Both the position numbers and the translations under genes were made by a program. The notes under the pieces were generated by a model. That model worked only from the letters and a program-made list of their open reading frames with translations, did no database searches and had not been told where the DNA came from. A stretch of 64,000 bases of DNA, from assembly GCA_964495885.1 (NCBI GenBank), contig CAZBWO010000004.1, positions 124,001 through 188,000 on the forward strand, written 5' to 3'. This document shows positions 1 to 9,461 of this stretch, piece by piece. This DNA is from PALG01 sp964495885. GTDB taxonomy: Bacteria > Bacteroidota > Bacteroidia > Flavobacteriales > Flavobacteriaceae. How positions within the stretch are numbered: position 1 is the stretch's first letter; the number at the start of each line of letters is the position of its first letter.

Positions 1-923
1 AAATCCATTCCCTCTACGGAAAAACTTATCATCCAGACACAGAATTTACGATTACAGCGGGTGCTACCCAAGCTATTTTTACTGCCATTGCAGCTACAAT
101 ACACCCTGGCGATGAAGTAATTGTGTTTGCGCCGGCATATGATTGTTATGAACCTTCGGTACAATTATTTGGAGGGATTACCAAAGCAATCCAGCTTGCC
201 CCGCCCTCCTTTCGGCCCGACTGGCAGGAAGTTGCAGACAGCATCACTTCAAAAACGAAAATGATTATAGTAAATAGTCCGCATAACCCCAGTGGCATGC
301 TTTTTTTGGAAGAAGATATGCTTCAACTTCAAGATCTCGCTGAAAAACATAATCTTTTGATCATTAGTGACGAAGTATACGAACACATCATTTTTGATGG
401 GGAATCGCACCAAAGTGCTGCTCGTTTTGAAGCATTATCACAACGCACATTTATCACTGCTTCCTTTGGCAAAACATTTCACAACACTGGTTGGAAAATG
501 GGTTATTGCGTGGCCCCTAAACCCTTGATGGAAGAATTCCGGAAAGTACATCAATACAATGTCTTTTCGGTGAATCATCCCATACAACGAGGATTGGCAA
601 CTTACCTTCAGCAACCAAAACATTACACATCGCTTCCTTCTTTTTATGAAGCCAAAAGAAATCTATTCTTACAACTCATTCAAAACTCCCGTTTTAAGTG
701 GGTTCCTTCCAAAGGCACCTATTTTCAATTATTGGATTATTCTGAAATTACTGATGAACCAGATGTACAGTTTGCAGAAAGACTGACTAAGGAACATCAT
801 TTGGCAACAATTCCAACTTCTGTTTTCAACAAAGACCAAAAAGATTTCAAGCAATTGAGGGTTTGTTTTGCCAAAACCGAGGAAACCTTGAAAAAAGCCG
901 CAACCATTTTAAACTCTATTTAG
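1..923 (+). CDS. Methionine/glutamine-type class I aminotransferase, 5' truncated
   Basis: PLP-dependent fold-type I aminotransferase whose N-terminus lies outside the window; the frame is open from base 3. Visible are the cofactor-domain motif ITAGATQAI, the NSPHNPSG loop, SDEVYEH and the PLP lysine in TASFGKTFHNTGWK. That last block is typical of the YbdL/kynurenine-glutamine transaminase group, which transaminates methionine, glutamine or aromatic amino acids. An omega-amidase of the YafV type lies 2.9 kb downstream; in this family pair the transaminase yields alpha-ketoglutaramate from glutamine and the amidase hydrolyses it, for example in methionine salvage. The exact substrate is inferred, not shown. 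Confidence 0.85.
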   Translation, partial: IHSLYGKTYHPDTEFTITAGATQAIFTAIAATIHPGDEVIVFAPAYDCYEPSVQLFGGITKAIQLAPPSFRPDWQEVADSITSKTKMIIVNSPHNPSGMLFLEEDMLQLQDLAEKHNLLIISDEVYEHIIFDGESHQSAARFEALSQRTFITASFGKTFHNTGWKMGYCVAPKPLMEEFRKVHQYNVFSVNHPIQRGLATYLQQPKHYTSLPSFYEAKRNLFLQLIQNSRFKWVPSKGTYFQLLDYSEITDEPDVQFAERLTKEHHLATIPTSVFNKDQKDFKQLRVCFAKTEETLKKAATILNSI

Positions 924-1050
924 CCAACTGATAGTACAGTAGGCTTGTTATAAGTTTTATCGATTGATTGATTGCAACATACAATTGGTTTTTGATGGTC
1001 TAAACCCTATATATTCCGTAATTTTAAGGATAATTTGAAAATACAAAATC

Positions 1051-3285
1051 ATGGATAAGAATCAACACGGAGAAGCGTGGGATGTTAATGAATCTGCGGC
1101 GAACTGCCCCTTTCTTAATGGAAAAGTAACCCATGCCGCTGGAGGAGGAACAACCAATCGCGATTGGTGGCCTAACCAACTTAATCTGAATATTTTAAGA
1201 CAAAACTCATCGATGGTCGATCCCATGGATGAAGACTTCAACTATGCAGAAGAATTCAAAAAATTAGACCTTGAAGCGGTTAAAAAAGACTTATATGATC
1301 TAATGACCGACAGCCAAGATTGGTGGCCTGCAGATTACGGTCATTATGGGCCTTTCTTCATCAGAATGGCATGGCACAGCGCAGGTACTTACCGAATTCA
1401 TGATGGCCGCGGAGGTGGTGGTTCCGGACAACAACGCTTTGCCCCACTAAATAGTTGGCCAGATAATGCCAACCTAGATAAAGCGCGTCTTTTGCTTTGG
1501 CCCATCAAAAAGAAATATGGAAAAAAATTATCTTGGGCAGATTTGATGATCCTAGCTGGAAATTGTGCCCACGAATCCATGGGCTTAAAAATGTTCGGGT
1601 TTGCTGGAGGCCGTGAAGACGTTTGGCAACCAGAAGAAGACACCTACTGGGGTTCTGAAACAGAATGGTTGGGCAGCAAAGAACGCTACATGGATGACGA
1701 CTTGGAAGCCCCTCTTGGAGCAGCACACATGGGACTTATCTATGTAAACCCTGAAGGCCATAACGGAAATCCAGATCCTGTTGAAGCCGCACATTACATT
1801 CGTGAAACTTTTGGCCGTATGGCGATGAATGACTATGAAACCGTAGCATTAATTGCGGGCGGACATACCTTCGGAAAAACCCACGGAGCCGCAAAAGATA
1901 CAGACTACTTAGAATCAGAACCAGCTGGAGCAGGTATTGAAATGCAGAGCATGGGATGGAAAAATAACTTTGGTTCGGGAGTTGGAAAAGATACGATTAC
2001 CAGTGGTTTGGAAGGAGCTTGGACCAATACTCCAACCAAATGGAGCCATACATATTTCGAAAATCTTTTCGGATATGAATGGGAACTAACTAAAAGTCCA
2101 GCAGGCGCATGGCAATACAAACCAAAAGATGGAGCCGGTGCAGGAACGGTGCCAGATGCACACGACCCAAATAAAATGAATGATCCTTTTATGTTGGTCA
2201 CAGACCTTTCGTTGAGAATGGATCCTGCCTATGAAAAAATTTCAAGACACTTTTTGGAAAATCCAGATGAGTTTGCAGAAGCCTACGCAAAAGCATGGTA
2301 CAAACTTACCCATCGTGACATGGGACCAAAAAGTAGGTATTTAGGACCTGAAGTGCCAAAAGAAGATTTGATTTGGCAAGACCCTATTCCTGCTGTAAAT
2401 CACGAATTGACAAACGAAAATGATATTGAAAACCTAAAAGCAACTATTCTTGCATCTGGACTTTCTGTTTCAGAATTAGTAGGTACTGCTTGGGCTTCGG
2501 CCTCTACCTTTAGGGGATCTGATAAAAGAGGTGGTGCCAATGGAGCCCGTATTCGCTTTGCACCACAAAAGAACTGGAAAGTCAATAACCCAGCACAATT
2601 GGCAAAAGTTTTGGATACCCTTGAGCGTATTCAGAAGGAATTCAATGATTCGCAGTCTGGCGACAAAAAAGTGTCAATGGCAGACCTCATCGTATTAGGT
2701 GGATGTGCTGGTGTAGAAAAAGCTGCCAAAGATGCGGGATATGATGTAAAGGTCCCTTTTACTCCCGGTAGAATGGACGCTTCGGAAGCACAAACTGATG
2801 TGGAGTCCTTCGAAGCCCTGGAACCTTTTGCAGATGGTTTCAGAAATTATTTGAAGAAAAAATCTGATGTTACCGCAGAAGAGCATTTAATAGATAAGGC
2901 TCAATTGTTAACACTTACCGCTCCCGAAATGACCGTTCTTTTGGGCGGAATGAGAGTTTTGGATACTAATTTTGACGGATCCAAACATGGCGTGTTTACC
3001 GATCAACCCGGAAAACTTACCAATGATTTCTTTACAAATCTTATTGACTTGGTTATTATATGGAAGCCTACTTCGGAAGACGAGGATGTCTTTGAAGCCA
3101 CCGATAGAAAAACCGGTGAAACCAAATGGACTGGAACCAGGGCCGATTTGATTTTTGGCTCCAATTCAGAGCTTAGGGCAATTGCCGAAGTTTATGCAAG
3201 TGATGATGCCAAAGAAAAATTTGTAACAGATTTTGTGGCTGCGTGGGATAAAGTAATGAACCTAGACCGCTTTGAACTAGCGTAA
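1051..3285 (+). CDS. katG: Bifunctional catalase-peroxidase KatG
   Basis: 744 residues, the normal length for a KatG with duplicated peroxidase domains. It decomposes hydrogen peroxide as catalase and as broad peroxidase in the cytoplasm. The distal haem triad R105-W108-H109 lies in the block RMAWHSAGTYR. Y231 and M257 complete the Met-Tyr-Trp adduct with W108, and the proximal haem ligand is H272 in GGHTFGKTHG. The C-terminal degenerate copy follows from about residue 420. A clean hairpin terminator follows the stop, so the downstream ankyrin gene is either read through or has its own promoter. No OxyR gene is visible nearby. Confidence 0.97.
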   Translation: MDKNQHGEAWDVNESAANCPFLNGKVTHAAGGGTTNRDWWPNQLNLNILRQNSSMVDPMDEDFNYAEEFKKLDLEAVKKDLYDLMTDSQDWWPADYGHYGPFFIRMAWHSAGTYRIHDGRGGGGSGQQRFAPLNSWPDNANLDKARLLLWPIKKKYGKKLSWADLMILAGNCAHESMGLKMFGFAGGREDVWQPEEDTYWGSETEWLGSKERYMDDDLEAPLGAAHMGLIYVNPEGHNGNPDPVEAAHYIRETFGRMAMNDYETVALIAGGHTFGKTHGAAKDTDYLESEPAGAGIEMQSMGWKNNFGSGVGKDTITSGLEGAWTNTPTKWSHTYFENLFGYEWELTKSPAGAWQYKPKDGAGAGTVPDAHDPNKMNDPFMLVTDLSLRMDPAYEKISRHFLENPDEFAEAYAKAWYKLTHRDMGPKSRYLGPEVPKEDLIWQDPIPAVNHELTNENDIENLKATILASGLSVSELVGTAWASASTFRGSDKRGGANGARIRFAPQKNWKVNNPAQLAKVLDTLERIQKEFNDSQSGDKKVSMADLIVLGGCAGVEKAAKDAGYDVKVPFTPGRMDASEAQTDVESFEALEPFADGFRNYLKKKSDVTAEEHLIDKAQLLTLTAPEMTVLLGGMRVLDTNFDGSKHGVFTDQPGKLTNDFFTNLIDLVIIWKPTSEDEDVFEATDRKTGETKWTGTRADLIFGSNSELRAIAEVYASDDAKEKFVTDFVAAWDKVMNLDRFELA

Positions 3286-3306
3286 TCTAAATAGTTTGCA
3301 CAACTA

Positions 3307-3341
3307 AAAGCGGAATGATAGTAATGGTCATTCCGCTTTTT
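3307..3341 (+). terminator. Rho-independent terminator after katG
   Basis: Perfect 13-bp stem (aaaagcggaatga / tcattccgctttt) with a 9-base loop and a T-run, 20 bases after the katG stop and ending 15 bases before the ankyrin start. Confidence 0.85.
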
Positions 3342-3355
3342 TTAAATGATTTTAT

Positions 3356-3829
3356 ATGATCGAACAACTTTTCAATGCAATTAGAAATAGGGAAACAGAA
3401 ACCGTAAAAAAACTTTTAAATGAACACCCTAACTTGGTACAGGAAAAAGATGCCAAAGGATTTAGCCCTTTAGTATTTGCCACCTATTTTGGATGGGAAG
3501 ACATTGCAGAAATTATATTGGCCTATCCTCAAGATATTAATACAAGAGATGCTGCTGGAAACACAGCTTTAATGGGCGTTTGCTTTAAAGGGCGTAAAGA
3601 TTTGGCACAACTCCTTTTAAATCATGGCGCAACCGTAGATGCTCAAAATAAGATGGGCGATACAGCCCTAATGTTTGCCGTTAAGTTTGGACATGAAAAC
3701 ATTACACGGTTGTTATTGGAAAATGGAGCAGATAGTACCCTTAAAAATCAACAAAATTTAACGGCTCTTGACTTTGCCAAACAAGCAAATGCTACTATCT
3801 TGATGGAAATTCTCCAACAACATGGCTGA
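3356..3829 (+). CDS. Ankyrin-repeat protein associated with KatG
   Basis: 157 residues consisting almost entirely of about four ankyrin repeats (blocks such as GFSPLVFATYFGWEDIAEIIL, AGNTALMGVCFKGRKDLAQLLL and GDTALMFAVKFGHENITRLLL). There is no signal peptide, so it is probably cytoplasmic. Ankyrin proteins next to catalase genes are a known pairing; AnkB beside KatB in Pseudomonas is needed for full catalase activity. A supporting role for KatG is therefore a reasonable inference. The 3' end overlaps the next gene by 8 bases, suggesting translational coupling to the omega-amidase instead of to katG. Confidence 0.85.
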   Translation: MIEQLFNAIRNRETETVKKLLNEHPNLVQEKDAKGFSPLVFATYFGWEDIAEIILAYPQDINTRDAAGNTALMGVCFKGRKDLAQLLLNHGATVDAQNKMGDTALMFAVKFGHENITRLLLENGADSTLKNQQNLTALDFAKQANATILMEILQQHG

Positions 3830-4601
3830 TTTAAAAATTACGCTGATTCAAGCTTCACTCCATTGGGAAAATCCGGTGGCCAACAGGGCTATGTTTTCAG
3901 AAAAAATTGCTTCGTTAAAAGAATCTACCGATGTCATTCTCCTTCCGGAAATGTTTACAACGGGCTTTTCCATGAATGCTTCCGAATTAGCTGAACCTTT
4001 AAATGGACCAACGCTACAATGGATGCAAGAACAGTCCCTTAAAACGGGTGCTGCCATAACGGGGAGCATTATCATTAAGGAAGATGGGGAGTTTTACAAT
4101 CGGCTATTATGGGTAGAGGGCACTTCAACGCTTCACATCTATGACAAAAGACACACGTTTACCTTAGCAGGGGAACATAAAATATATTCCGCAGGAGAAA
4201 AGAAATGTATCATTACGTACAAAGACTGGAAAATCTGCCCATTGATTTGCTATGATCTTCGATTTCCCGTTTGGTCCAGAAATACTGAAGACCATGACTT
4301 ATTGCTTTATGTGGCCAATTGGCCGAAAGTAAGAACCGCTGCTTGGGATGCTCTTTTAAAAGCCCGCGCCATTGAAAACATGTCTTATACCATTGGGGTT
4401 AACCGTATAGGAAAAGACGGGAACGGTCATGAGTATATAGGCCATAGTTCGGTATATGATATGCTAGGAATGCGTATTTCTTCTGAAACAACCTTAGAAG
4501 ATGAATTTATAACCACCTATACCCTGTCTAAATACAAACAACTGGAAGCCCGTGAAAAATTTCAATTCCTAGCAGACAGGGATGAATTTACTCTAAAATG
4601 A
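3822..4601 (+). CDS. Omega-amidase, YafV/Nit2-type nitrilase-fold hydrolase
   Basis: 259 residues, one nitrilase domain. The catalytic triad is visible: E43 in LLPEMFTTGF, K109 in YDKRHTF and C143 in LICYDLRFPVWSR. The tryptophan-rich block and DLRFP are typical of the YafV omega-amidase group, which hydrolyses alpha-ketoglutaramate or alpha-ketosuccinamate to the oxoacid and ammonia. This fits the transaminase at the left edge, which makes such amides from glutamine. The gene starts inside the ankyrin stop region and its 3' end overlaps the convergent Ig-like lipoprotein gene by 14 bases. Confidence 0.9.
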   Translation: MADLKITLIQASLHWENPVANRAMFSEKIASLKESTDVILLPEMFTTGFSMNASELAEPLNGPTLQWMQEQSLKTGAAITGSIIIKEDGEFYNRLLWVEGTSTLHIYDKRHTFTLAGEHKIYSAGEKKCIITYKDWKICPLICYDLRFPVWSRNTEDHDLLLYVANWPKVRTAAWDALLKARAIENMSYTIGVNRIGKDGNGHEYIGHSSVYDMLGMRISSETTLEDEFITTYTLSKYKQLEAREKFQFLADRDEFTLK

Positions 4602-6201
4602 AGGTTTCGTTTTTATCCCAATTGGCCCGAATCTCAATAGGGCTGGGATAATAAACGATTTTTTCAGGCTGAAGTTTTTGCAAGTAATTTCCTGTATCCC
4701 ATTGCTTATTTTTATTAGTATCATATACTATTCGTAAAAAATAATTGGCCGGCTCTAGGTAGTCAAAATACACAAGGTTGTTTTCTTCTAAATATGTGCT
4801 GGCAACTACTTCAAACTTTTCATTTGTAAGTTCAACAAGCACAGGAAAGTCTTCAAGCCCTTGCAAATTGAATTGGATGGTACCGTAATCTGAAAGTGCC
4901 TTGGTTCGCAAGGTATACTGAAGGGTATCATTAGTCTGCTCAAAGAAGTCTGTAAGTGCTTCAGGATATGCCGTAAGTCTATAAGTTTGATCTTCTGCTT
5001 TATCAAATACTAAAACCGCCTCGTTACGTAGGGTGTCCAATACAACCTGTTTATCTAATACGAGGGAATCCTTATCTAAAAGGACTATTTTTTCTTCATT
5101 AAAACTGCTCAAAGGAGTGTTGGCCCCAATGCGAACACTATCCCTTGGGATGATTGTACTACTTCCCACTAATCGAACTTCCAAAGAATCTGCATACAAC
5201 TCTTTTAATTTTACTTGCAAGGTATCTAGTTGCCCCCTGTTTTTAGCCAGAAAAGTGAGCGTGTCTGTTTGTGTAATATCAAAGGCCGGTTTAAACCAAT
5301 AATTTAAGGAATCCTTTTTAGGGTCCCTCAACCATCGTGATGAATACCCTTCTGGTACAGAAAACATTGGATTGACATTGAGCGAATCTACATTCCCCTC
5401 ATAGCCAAAGGCAATTTTATGTTTGCTAATATGACTAGGTCGGGTCATTTGATATGGTAAGGTTTCCTCAAAAAGGGAAAGTTGAAAGGTAGAATCTGTT
5501 GGGATTTGAACAAATTCTTTCAAAAAAGCAACCTTATCTGTTCTAGGCTCATAGGTATAATTGGATGTTTCCTCCTGAAGGGCCACCAACATATACGTTC
5601 CTTCCTTTAAATTCCGAAGTTCAAATTGGGCATCGCCCTCTTTGGTACTAGTCACATATTTAGGCTTTTCTTTAAAAAGGATAGAGTCTGTAAAAGTTTC
5701 TGAAACTTCATACAACATTACCGTAGTTCGCTGTTGTAAATTTGGGTATAATGATTCTTTAAGGGTCCCACGAACTTGAAGGCTATCTATATAATCCCCT
5801 GTTGAAAAAACATATTCAAAGTATTCAAATTCATTCCCTTCATTATTATCCACGATGCTTGTTCCAAAGTTAAATACATAGGTGGTATTTTCTTCAAGGG
5901 TATCCTTAATTTTAATTTTGAGCACCTTTGCTGCACTGATTGGGGTAATAACAGGCTGATATGTCAATGGCGGGGAAACAATGAGCTGTTGTTGAAGGTC
6001 TTTCAGTTTGATAAACTCATCAAAATAAATTTTAATCTCATCTCCTTTAAAATTTATGGAATAATTCTCTGGACTACTCTTTAAAACCACAGGCGGAATG
6101 GTATCTTTTGGGCCTCCATTGGGGTTTCCGCGCTTGGCACATTGTGAAAAAAATACCATGCTTAAAATTACCATCCAGGTGATGAGAAAATATCGTTTCA
6201 T
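4588..6201 (-). CDS. Lipoprotein with N-terminal bacterial Ig-like domain
   Basis: 537 residues. The N-terminus is a type II signal peptide with lipobox FSQC (Cys about residue 21). It is followed by an Ig-like segment (PPVVLKSSPENYSINFKGD, then KIYFDEFIKL) of the Big_5 type common in Bacteroidota. The rest is beta-rich repeats. It ends in a block around NYFLRIVYDTNKNKQWDTGN that resembles calcium-style D-x-N-x-N/K loops seen in extracellular proteins. Probably anchored in the outer or inner membrane facing the periplasm or surface; function unknown. It lies 20 bases downstream of comF, probably cotranscribed. Confidence 0.75.
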   Translation of the reverse strand: MKRYFLITWMVILSMVFFSQCAKRGNPNGGPKDTIPPVVLKSSPENYSINFKGDEIKIYFDEFIKLKDLQQQLIVSPPLTYQPVITPISAAKVLKIKIKDTLEENTTYVFNFGTSIVDNNEGNEFEYFEYVFSTGDYIDSLQVRGTLKESLYPNLQQRTTVMLYEVSETFTDSILFKEKPKYVTSTKEGDAQFELRNLKEGTYMLVALQEETSNYTYEPRTDKVAFLKEFVQIPTDSTFQLSLFEETLPYQMTRPSHISKHKIAFGYEGNVDSLNVNPMFSVPEGYSSRWLRDPKKDSLNYWFKPAFDITQTDTLTFLAKNRGQLDTLQVKLKELYADSLEVRLVGSSTIIPRDSVRIGANTPLSSFNEEKIVLLDKDSLVLDKQVVLDTLRNEAVLVFDKAEDQTYRLTAYPEALTDFFEQTNDTLQYTLRTKALSDYGTIQFNLQGLEDFPVLVELTNEKFEVVASTYLEENNLVYFDYLEPANYFLRIVYDTNKNKQWDTGNYLQKLQPEKIVYYPSPIEIRANWDKNETFILE

Positions 6202-6221
6202 TACCGCTAAAATAACAAACT

Positions 6222-6887
6222 TTACAATGCAATTGCCATCGTAGCGAGACTTAGTTTCACATCATTGGAGACAATGAGCTCATTTCCACATTTTTCAAGT
6301 GTAGCCCCAGTAGTAACCAAATCGTCTACCAATAAAAGGTGTTTACCTTTAATTGCTTCAGGCTGGACCAATGTAAATACCGAAGTGTTTCCAAACCTAC
6401 CTAGCCTCCCTTTAAACACTTGGGATTGAGTGGTATTTTCCTTCAGCAAAACATCTGCCCTGTAAGGGATTTTCAAATGAGCAGCGATTGCCTCCCCGAA
6501 TTTAGTAAGCTGATTGTACCCCCTTTGCCGCTCTTTTTTCTTGTGCAAAGGGACGGGTATTACCATGTCAACATTCTTATATTCCTCTTTTTTACTCAAC
6601 TCGGTACCTAACCATACTCCCAAAAAATCACCTATCTGCTCCTGCCTCCTATATTTAAGCTGATGCAGTAAATGCTGCGTAATATTCCTTTTCTGAAACT
6701 GGAGCAAAGCAGTGGCATTCTCTATTGGCAGCCTCCCGAAAAAAAATTGTTTCATCACCAAGCTATTGGTCCTATGGAAACACGCCAATGGCAATTGATT
6801 TCTACAAACAGTACAGATAACTACTTCTGTGTCTAATAGTTTACCTCCACAACCCTGACAACTTTTAGGGAAAAAAAGATTTAACAT
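6222..6887 (-). CDS. ComF family phosphoribosyltransferase-like protein
   Basis: 221 residues. The N-terminal zinc finger has paired cysteines (CQGCGGK and CTVCRNQ). The C-terminal type I phosphoribosyltransferase domain has the PRPP-binding signature LLLVDDLVTTGAT and VDMVIPVPLHKKKERQRGYNQ. ComF/GntX proteins are linked to DNA uptake during competence and to DNA handling, but their reaction is not established. It is the first gene of a two-gene minus-strand unit with the Ig-like lipoprotein. Confidence 0.9.
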   Translation of the reverse strand: MLNLFFPKSCQGCGGKLLDTEVVICTVCRNQLPLACFHRTNSLVMKQFFFGRLPIENATALLQFQKRNITQHLLHQLKYRRQEQIGDFLGVWLGTELSKKEEYKNVDMVIPVPLHKKKERQRGYNQLTKFGEAIAAHLKIPYRADVLLKENTTQSQVFKGRLGRFGNTSVFTLVQPEAIKGKHLLLVDDLVTTGATLEKCGNELIVSNDVKLSLATMAIAL

Positions 6888-6917
6888 AATTTAATTATTT
6901 TTACCATTTCGTAAACG

Positions 6918-6946
6918 TTTGCATATAGGGCCATTAGCTACATTTG
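6918..6946 (+). promoter_or_regulatory. Bacteroidota-type promoter for the coiled-coil protein gene
   Basis: A -33 element TTTG (6918-6921) and a -7 element TACATTTG (6939-6946) separated by 17 bases, 26 bases before the ATG at 6973. This matches the Bacteroidota sigma-70 consensus TTTG / TAnnTTTG. Confidence 0.55.
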
Positions 6947-6972
6947 CTTCATAAACTTAACATTCTATAACT

Positions 6973-7854
6973 ATGGAAAAAGAGAGAAGTAGTACCAAGT
7001 TCAAAATTCTTATAGGTGTTTTAACGGCCCTATTGATTGCCTTGGGAGTATACACAGTGTCGCTGTATAACGATAGCAAAAATACGGTGGCCGGTCTTGA
7101 AAAACAAAAAACTGAAATTGAAACTGAACTAGAAGATCTCATTGTAAATTATGATGAGCTTATTCAAGAGAACGAACTAAAAGATAAAGACCTTTTAGCA
7201 GCACGTGAACGAATTGAAGTCCTATTGGATTCTGTGAAACAATCTGAAGCTAATATTTCCTTAATTAAAAGGTACAAAGCTGAAGTTGGAAGGTTGAAAG
7301 AAGAAAGAAAAATGCTCTTTGCTAGGGCAGATAGCCTTATTCAAGCCAACCAAATGCTTGCGGTAGAAATTGACAGTGCCAAAACCATATTAAATGAAAC
7401 CATTAAAGTGGTAGATTCTGTGAGCCAGGAAAATCTAGCGATGGCTGAAACCATTAAAAAAGGTTCTGTGGTAAAAGCAGTAGATCTTCGTGGAGAAGCA
7501 GTGATTGTTAGAAAAAGTGGTAAAATTGTAGATACACGAAGAGCCAGTAGAGCAGACAAAGTACGTGCTTGTTTCACCCTAACCCCTAATATTGTAGCTC
7601 AAAAAGGAGACCGTTTACTTTTTGTACAGGTCATCAATCCTAAAAATAATCTTTTAGGCGAGAAAGCTACTATGGAGTTTGAAAATGGAACCCTAAATTA
7701 TAGTGCTTCTACAAAAGTATATTATGAACAAGAAGAATTAGATGTGTGTGTCTTGGTGGATGCATTAGAAGAGGACCTTGTAGAAGGAGTATATACTATC
7801 AATGTATTTGATGGACCTCAAATTGTTTCTACTTCAAAAATGGAATTGAAATAA
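6973..7854 (+). CDS. Membrane-anchored coiled-coil protein
   Basis: 293 residues. A short basic cytoplasmic tail precedes one transmembrane helix at about residues 10-30. A long heptad-rich coiled coil (about 32-150, rich in E, K and L) follows, then a C-terminal beta-rich domain with the conserved-looking RVRACFTLTPN-type block (KVRACFTLTPNIV, residues about 196-208). This architecture is frequent in flavobacterial genomes as an uncharacterised protein; I do not know its function. Probably a periplasmic-facing envelope protein. A strong terminator separates it from glyS. Confidence 0.7.
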   Translation: MEKERSSTKFKILIGVLTALLIALGVYTVSLYNDSKNTVAGLEKQKTEIETELEDLIVNYDELIQENELKDKDLLAARERIEVLLDSVKQSEANISLIKRYKAEVGRLKEERKMLFARADSLIQANQMLAVEIDSAKTILNETIKVVDSVSQENLAMAETIKKGSVVKAVDLRGEAVIVRKSGKIVDTRRASRADKVRACFTLTPNIVAQKGDRLLFVQVINPKNNLLGEKATMEFENGTLNYSASTKVYYEQEELDVCVLVDALEEDLVEGVYTINVFDGPQIVSTSKMELK

Positions 7855-7878
7855 CCCCAAATCAATCCAAAAAAACTC

Positions 7879-7910
7879 AAACCGCTACGTGTTATCGTAG
7901 CGGTTTTTTT
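7879..7910 (+). terminator. Terminator between coiled-coil gene and glyS
   Basis: Perfect 11-bp stem aaaccgctacg / cgtagcggttt with loop TGTTAT, followed by a T-run. Confidence 0.85.
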
Positions 7911-7917
7911 ATTTTTG
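7910..7917 (+). promoter_or_regulatory. -7 element abutting the glyS start codon
   Basis: TATTTTTG fits TAnnTTTG and ends only 4 bases before the ATG at 7922. If used, transcription would begin at or next to the start codon, giving a leaderless or nearly leaderless mRNA. It overlaps the T-run of the preceding terminator. Confidence 0.4.
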
Positions 7918-7921
7918 CGAC

Positions 7922-9457
7922 ATGGCAAACAACGAAGATCTTTTCAAGAAAGTAGTATCCCATGCCAAAGAGTATGGATACATCTTTGCATCCAGCGAAA
8001 TCTATGATGGGTTAAGCGCAGTGTATGACTATGGGCAAAACGGAGTTGAGCTCAAAAAAAATATTCGGGAATATTGGTGGAGGAGCATGGTTTACATGCA
8101 TCAGAATATCGTAGGTATTGATGCTGCGATCCTTATGCACCCTACTACCTGGAAAGCTTCGGGACATGTTGATGCATTCAATGACCCCTTAATTGATAAT
8201 AAAGATTCTAAAAAAAGATACCGTGCAGACGTGCTTATTGAAGACCATGCTGAAAAGCTTGAAAAGAAAGCACAAAAGGAAATTGACAAAGCCCGCAAAC
8301 GTTTCGGGGAAGATTTTGATGAAGCACAGTTTGTAACTACCAATGAACGGGTGATTCGGTATCGAAATGAAAAGCAGGAAATTCTTAATAGAATGGCAAA
8401 GTCTTTGGAAAATGAAGACTTAGCTGGAGTAAAAGCTCTTATTGAAGAATTGGAAATTTCAGATCCTGAAACAGGCTCAAAAAACTGGACCGAAGTACGT
8501 CAATTCAACCTTATGTTTGGCACAAAATTGGGTGCTTCCGCAGAAAATGCAACAGACTTATATTTAAGACCTGAAACTGCTCAAGGGATCTTTGTAAACT
8601 TTCTGAATGTACAAAAAACAGGGAGAATGAAAATCCCGTTCGGAATTGCACAAACCGGGAAAGCATTTAGAAATGAAATCGTAGCCCGCCAATTCATTTT
8701 TAGGATGCGGGAATTTGAACAAATGGAAATGCAATTCTTTGTCAAGCCTGGGGAAGAAATGAAATGGTATGAGTACTGGAAGGAAACCCGTTTAAAATGG
8801 CACCTATCGCTAGGACTGGGAGCATCTAATTATAGATTTCATGATCATGAAAAGTTAGCGCACTATGCCAATGCAGCTTGTGATATTGAATTTAATTTTC
8901 CTTTTGGTTTTAAGGAATTGGAAGGAATTCATTCAAGAACAGACTTCGACTTAAGCCAACATGAAAAATACTCTGGGAAAAAATTACAGTTCTTTGACCC
9001 TGAAATCAATGAACGTTATGTTCCTTATGTAGTAGAAACATCCATTGGGCTTGACCGAATGTTCCTAGCGGTACTTAGCAACTCCCTTCAAGAAGAAACC
9101 TTAGAAGATGGAAGTTCCAGAACCGTACTGAAGTTGCCTTTTATACTTGCACCAACGAAAGCAGCAATTTTGCCGCTTATTAAAAGGGACGGATTACCGG
9201 AAATAGCCATGGAAATTGTAGAGGATCTAAAATGGGATTATCACGTAACCTATGATGAAAAAGATGCCGTAGGCCGCCGATACAGAAGACAGGACGCTGC
9301 CGGAACTCCTTTTTGCATTACAGTAGACCATCAAACAATAGAAGATGGCACGGTAACTCTTAGGCATCGTGACACAATGGAACAGATTAGGGTACCTAAG
9401 GATGAGCTAGCTAAGCACCTAAAAGAAACAATGTCTTATAAAAAGTGGTTGCCATAG
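7922..9457 (+). CDS. glyS: Glycyl-tRNA synthetase, homodimeric type
   Basis: 511 residues, the alpha2-type class II synthetase (also written glyQS), which charges tRNA-Gly in the cytoplasm. Class II motif 2 is seen in GKAFRNEIVARQFIFRMREFE, with RPETAQGIF upstream; motif 3 is ETSIGLDRMFLAVL. The anticodon-binding domain covers about residues 400-511 (FILAPTKAAILPL, then YRRQDAAGTPF). No start upstream of MANNEDLF is possible without crossing the terminator. It converges with the next gene with only 4 bases between the stops. Confidence 0.97.
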   Translation: MANNEDLFKKVVSHAKEYGYIFASSEIYDGLSAVYDYGQNGVELKKNIREYWWRSMVYMHQNIVGIDAAILMHPTTWKASGHVDAFNDPLIDNKDSKKRYRADVLIEDHAEKLEKKAQKEIDKARKRFGEDFDEAQFVTTNERVIRYRNEKQEILNRMAKSLENEDLAGVKALIEELEISDPETGSKNWTEVRQFNLMFGTKLGASAENATDLYLRPETAQGIFVNFLNVQKTGRMKIPFGIAQTGKAFRNEIVARQFIFRMREFEQMEMQFFVKPGEEMKWYEYWKETRLKWHLSLGLGASNYRFHDHEKLAHYANAACDIEFNFPFGFKELEGIHSRTDFDLSQHEKYSGKKLQFFDPEINERYVPYVVETSIGLDRMFLAVLSNSLQEETLEDGSSRTVLKLPFILAPTKAAILPLIKRDGLPEIAMEIVEDLKWDYHVTYDEKDAVGRRYRRQDAAGTPFCITVDHQTIEDGTVTLRHRDTMEQIRVPKDELAKHLKETMSYKKWLP

Positions 9458-9461
9458 GCAA

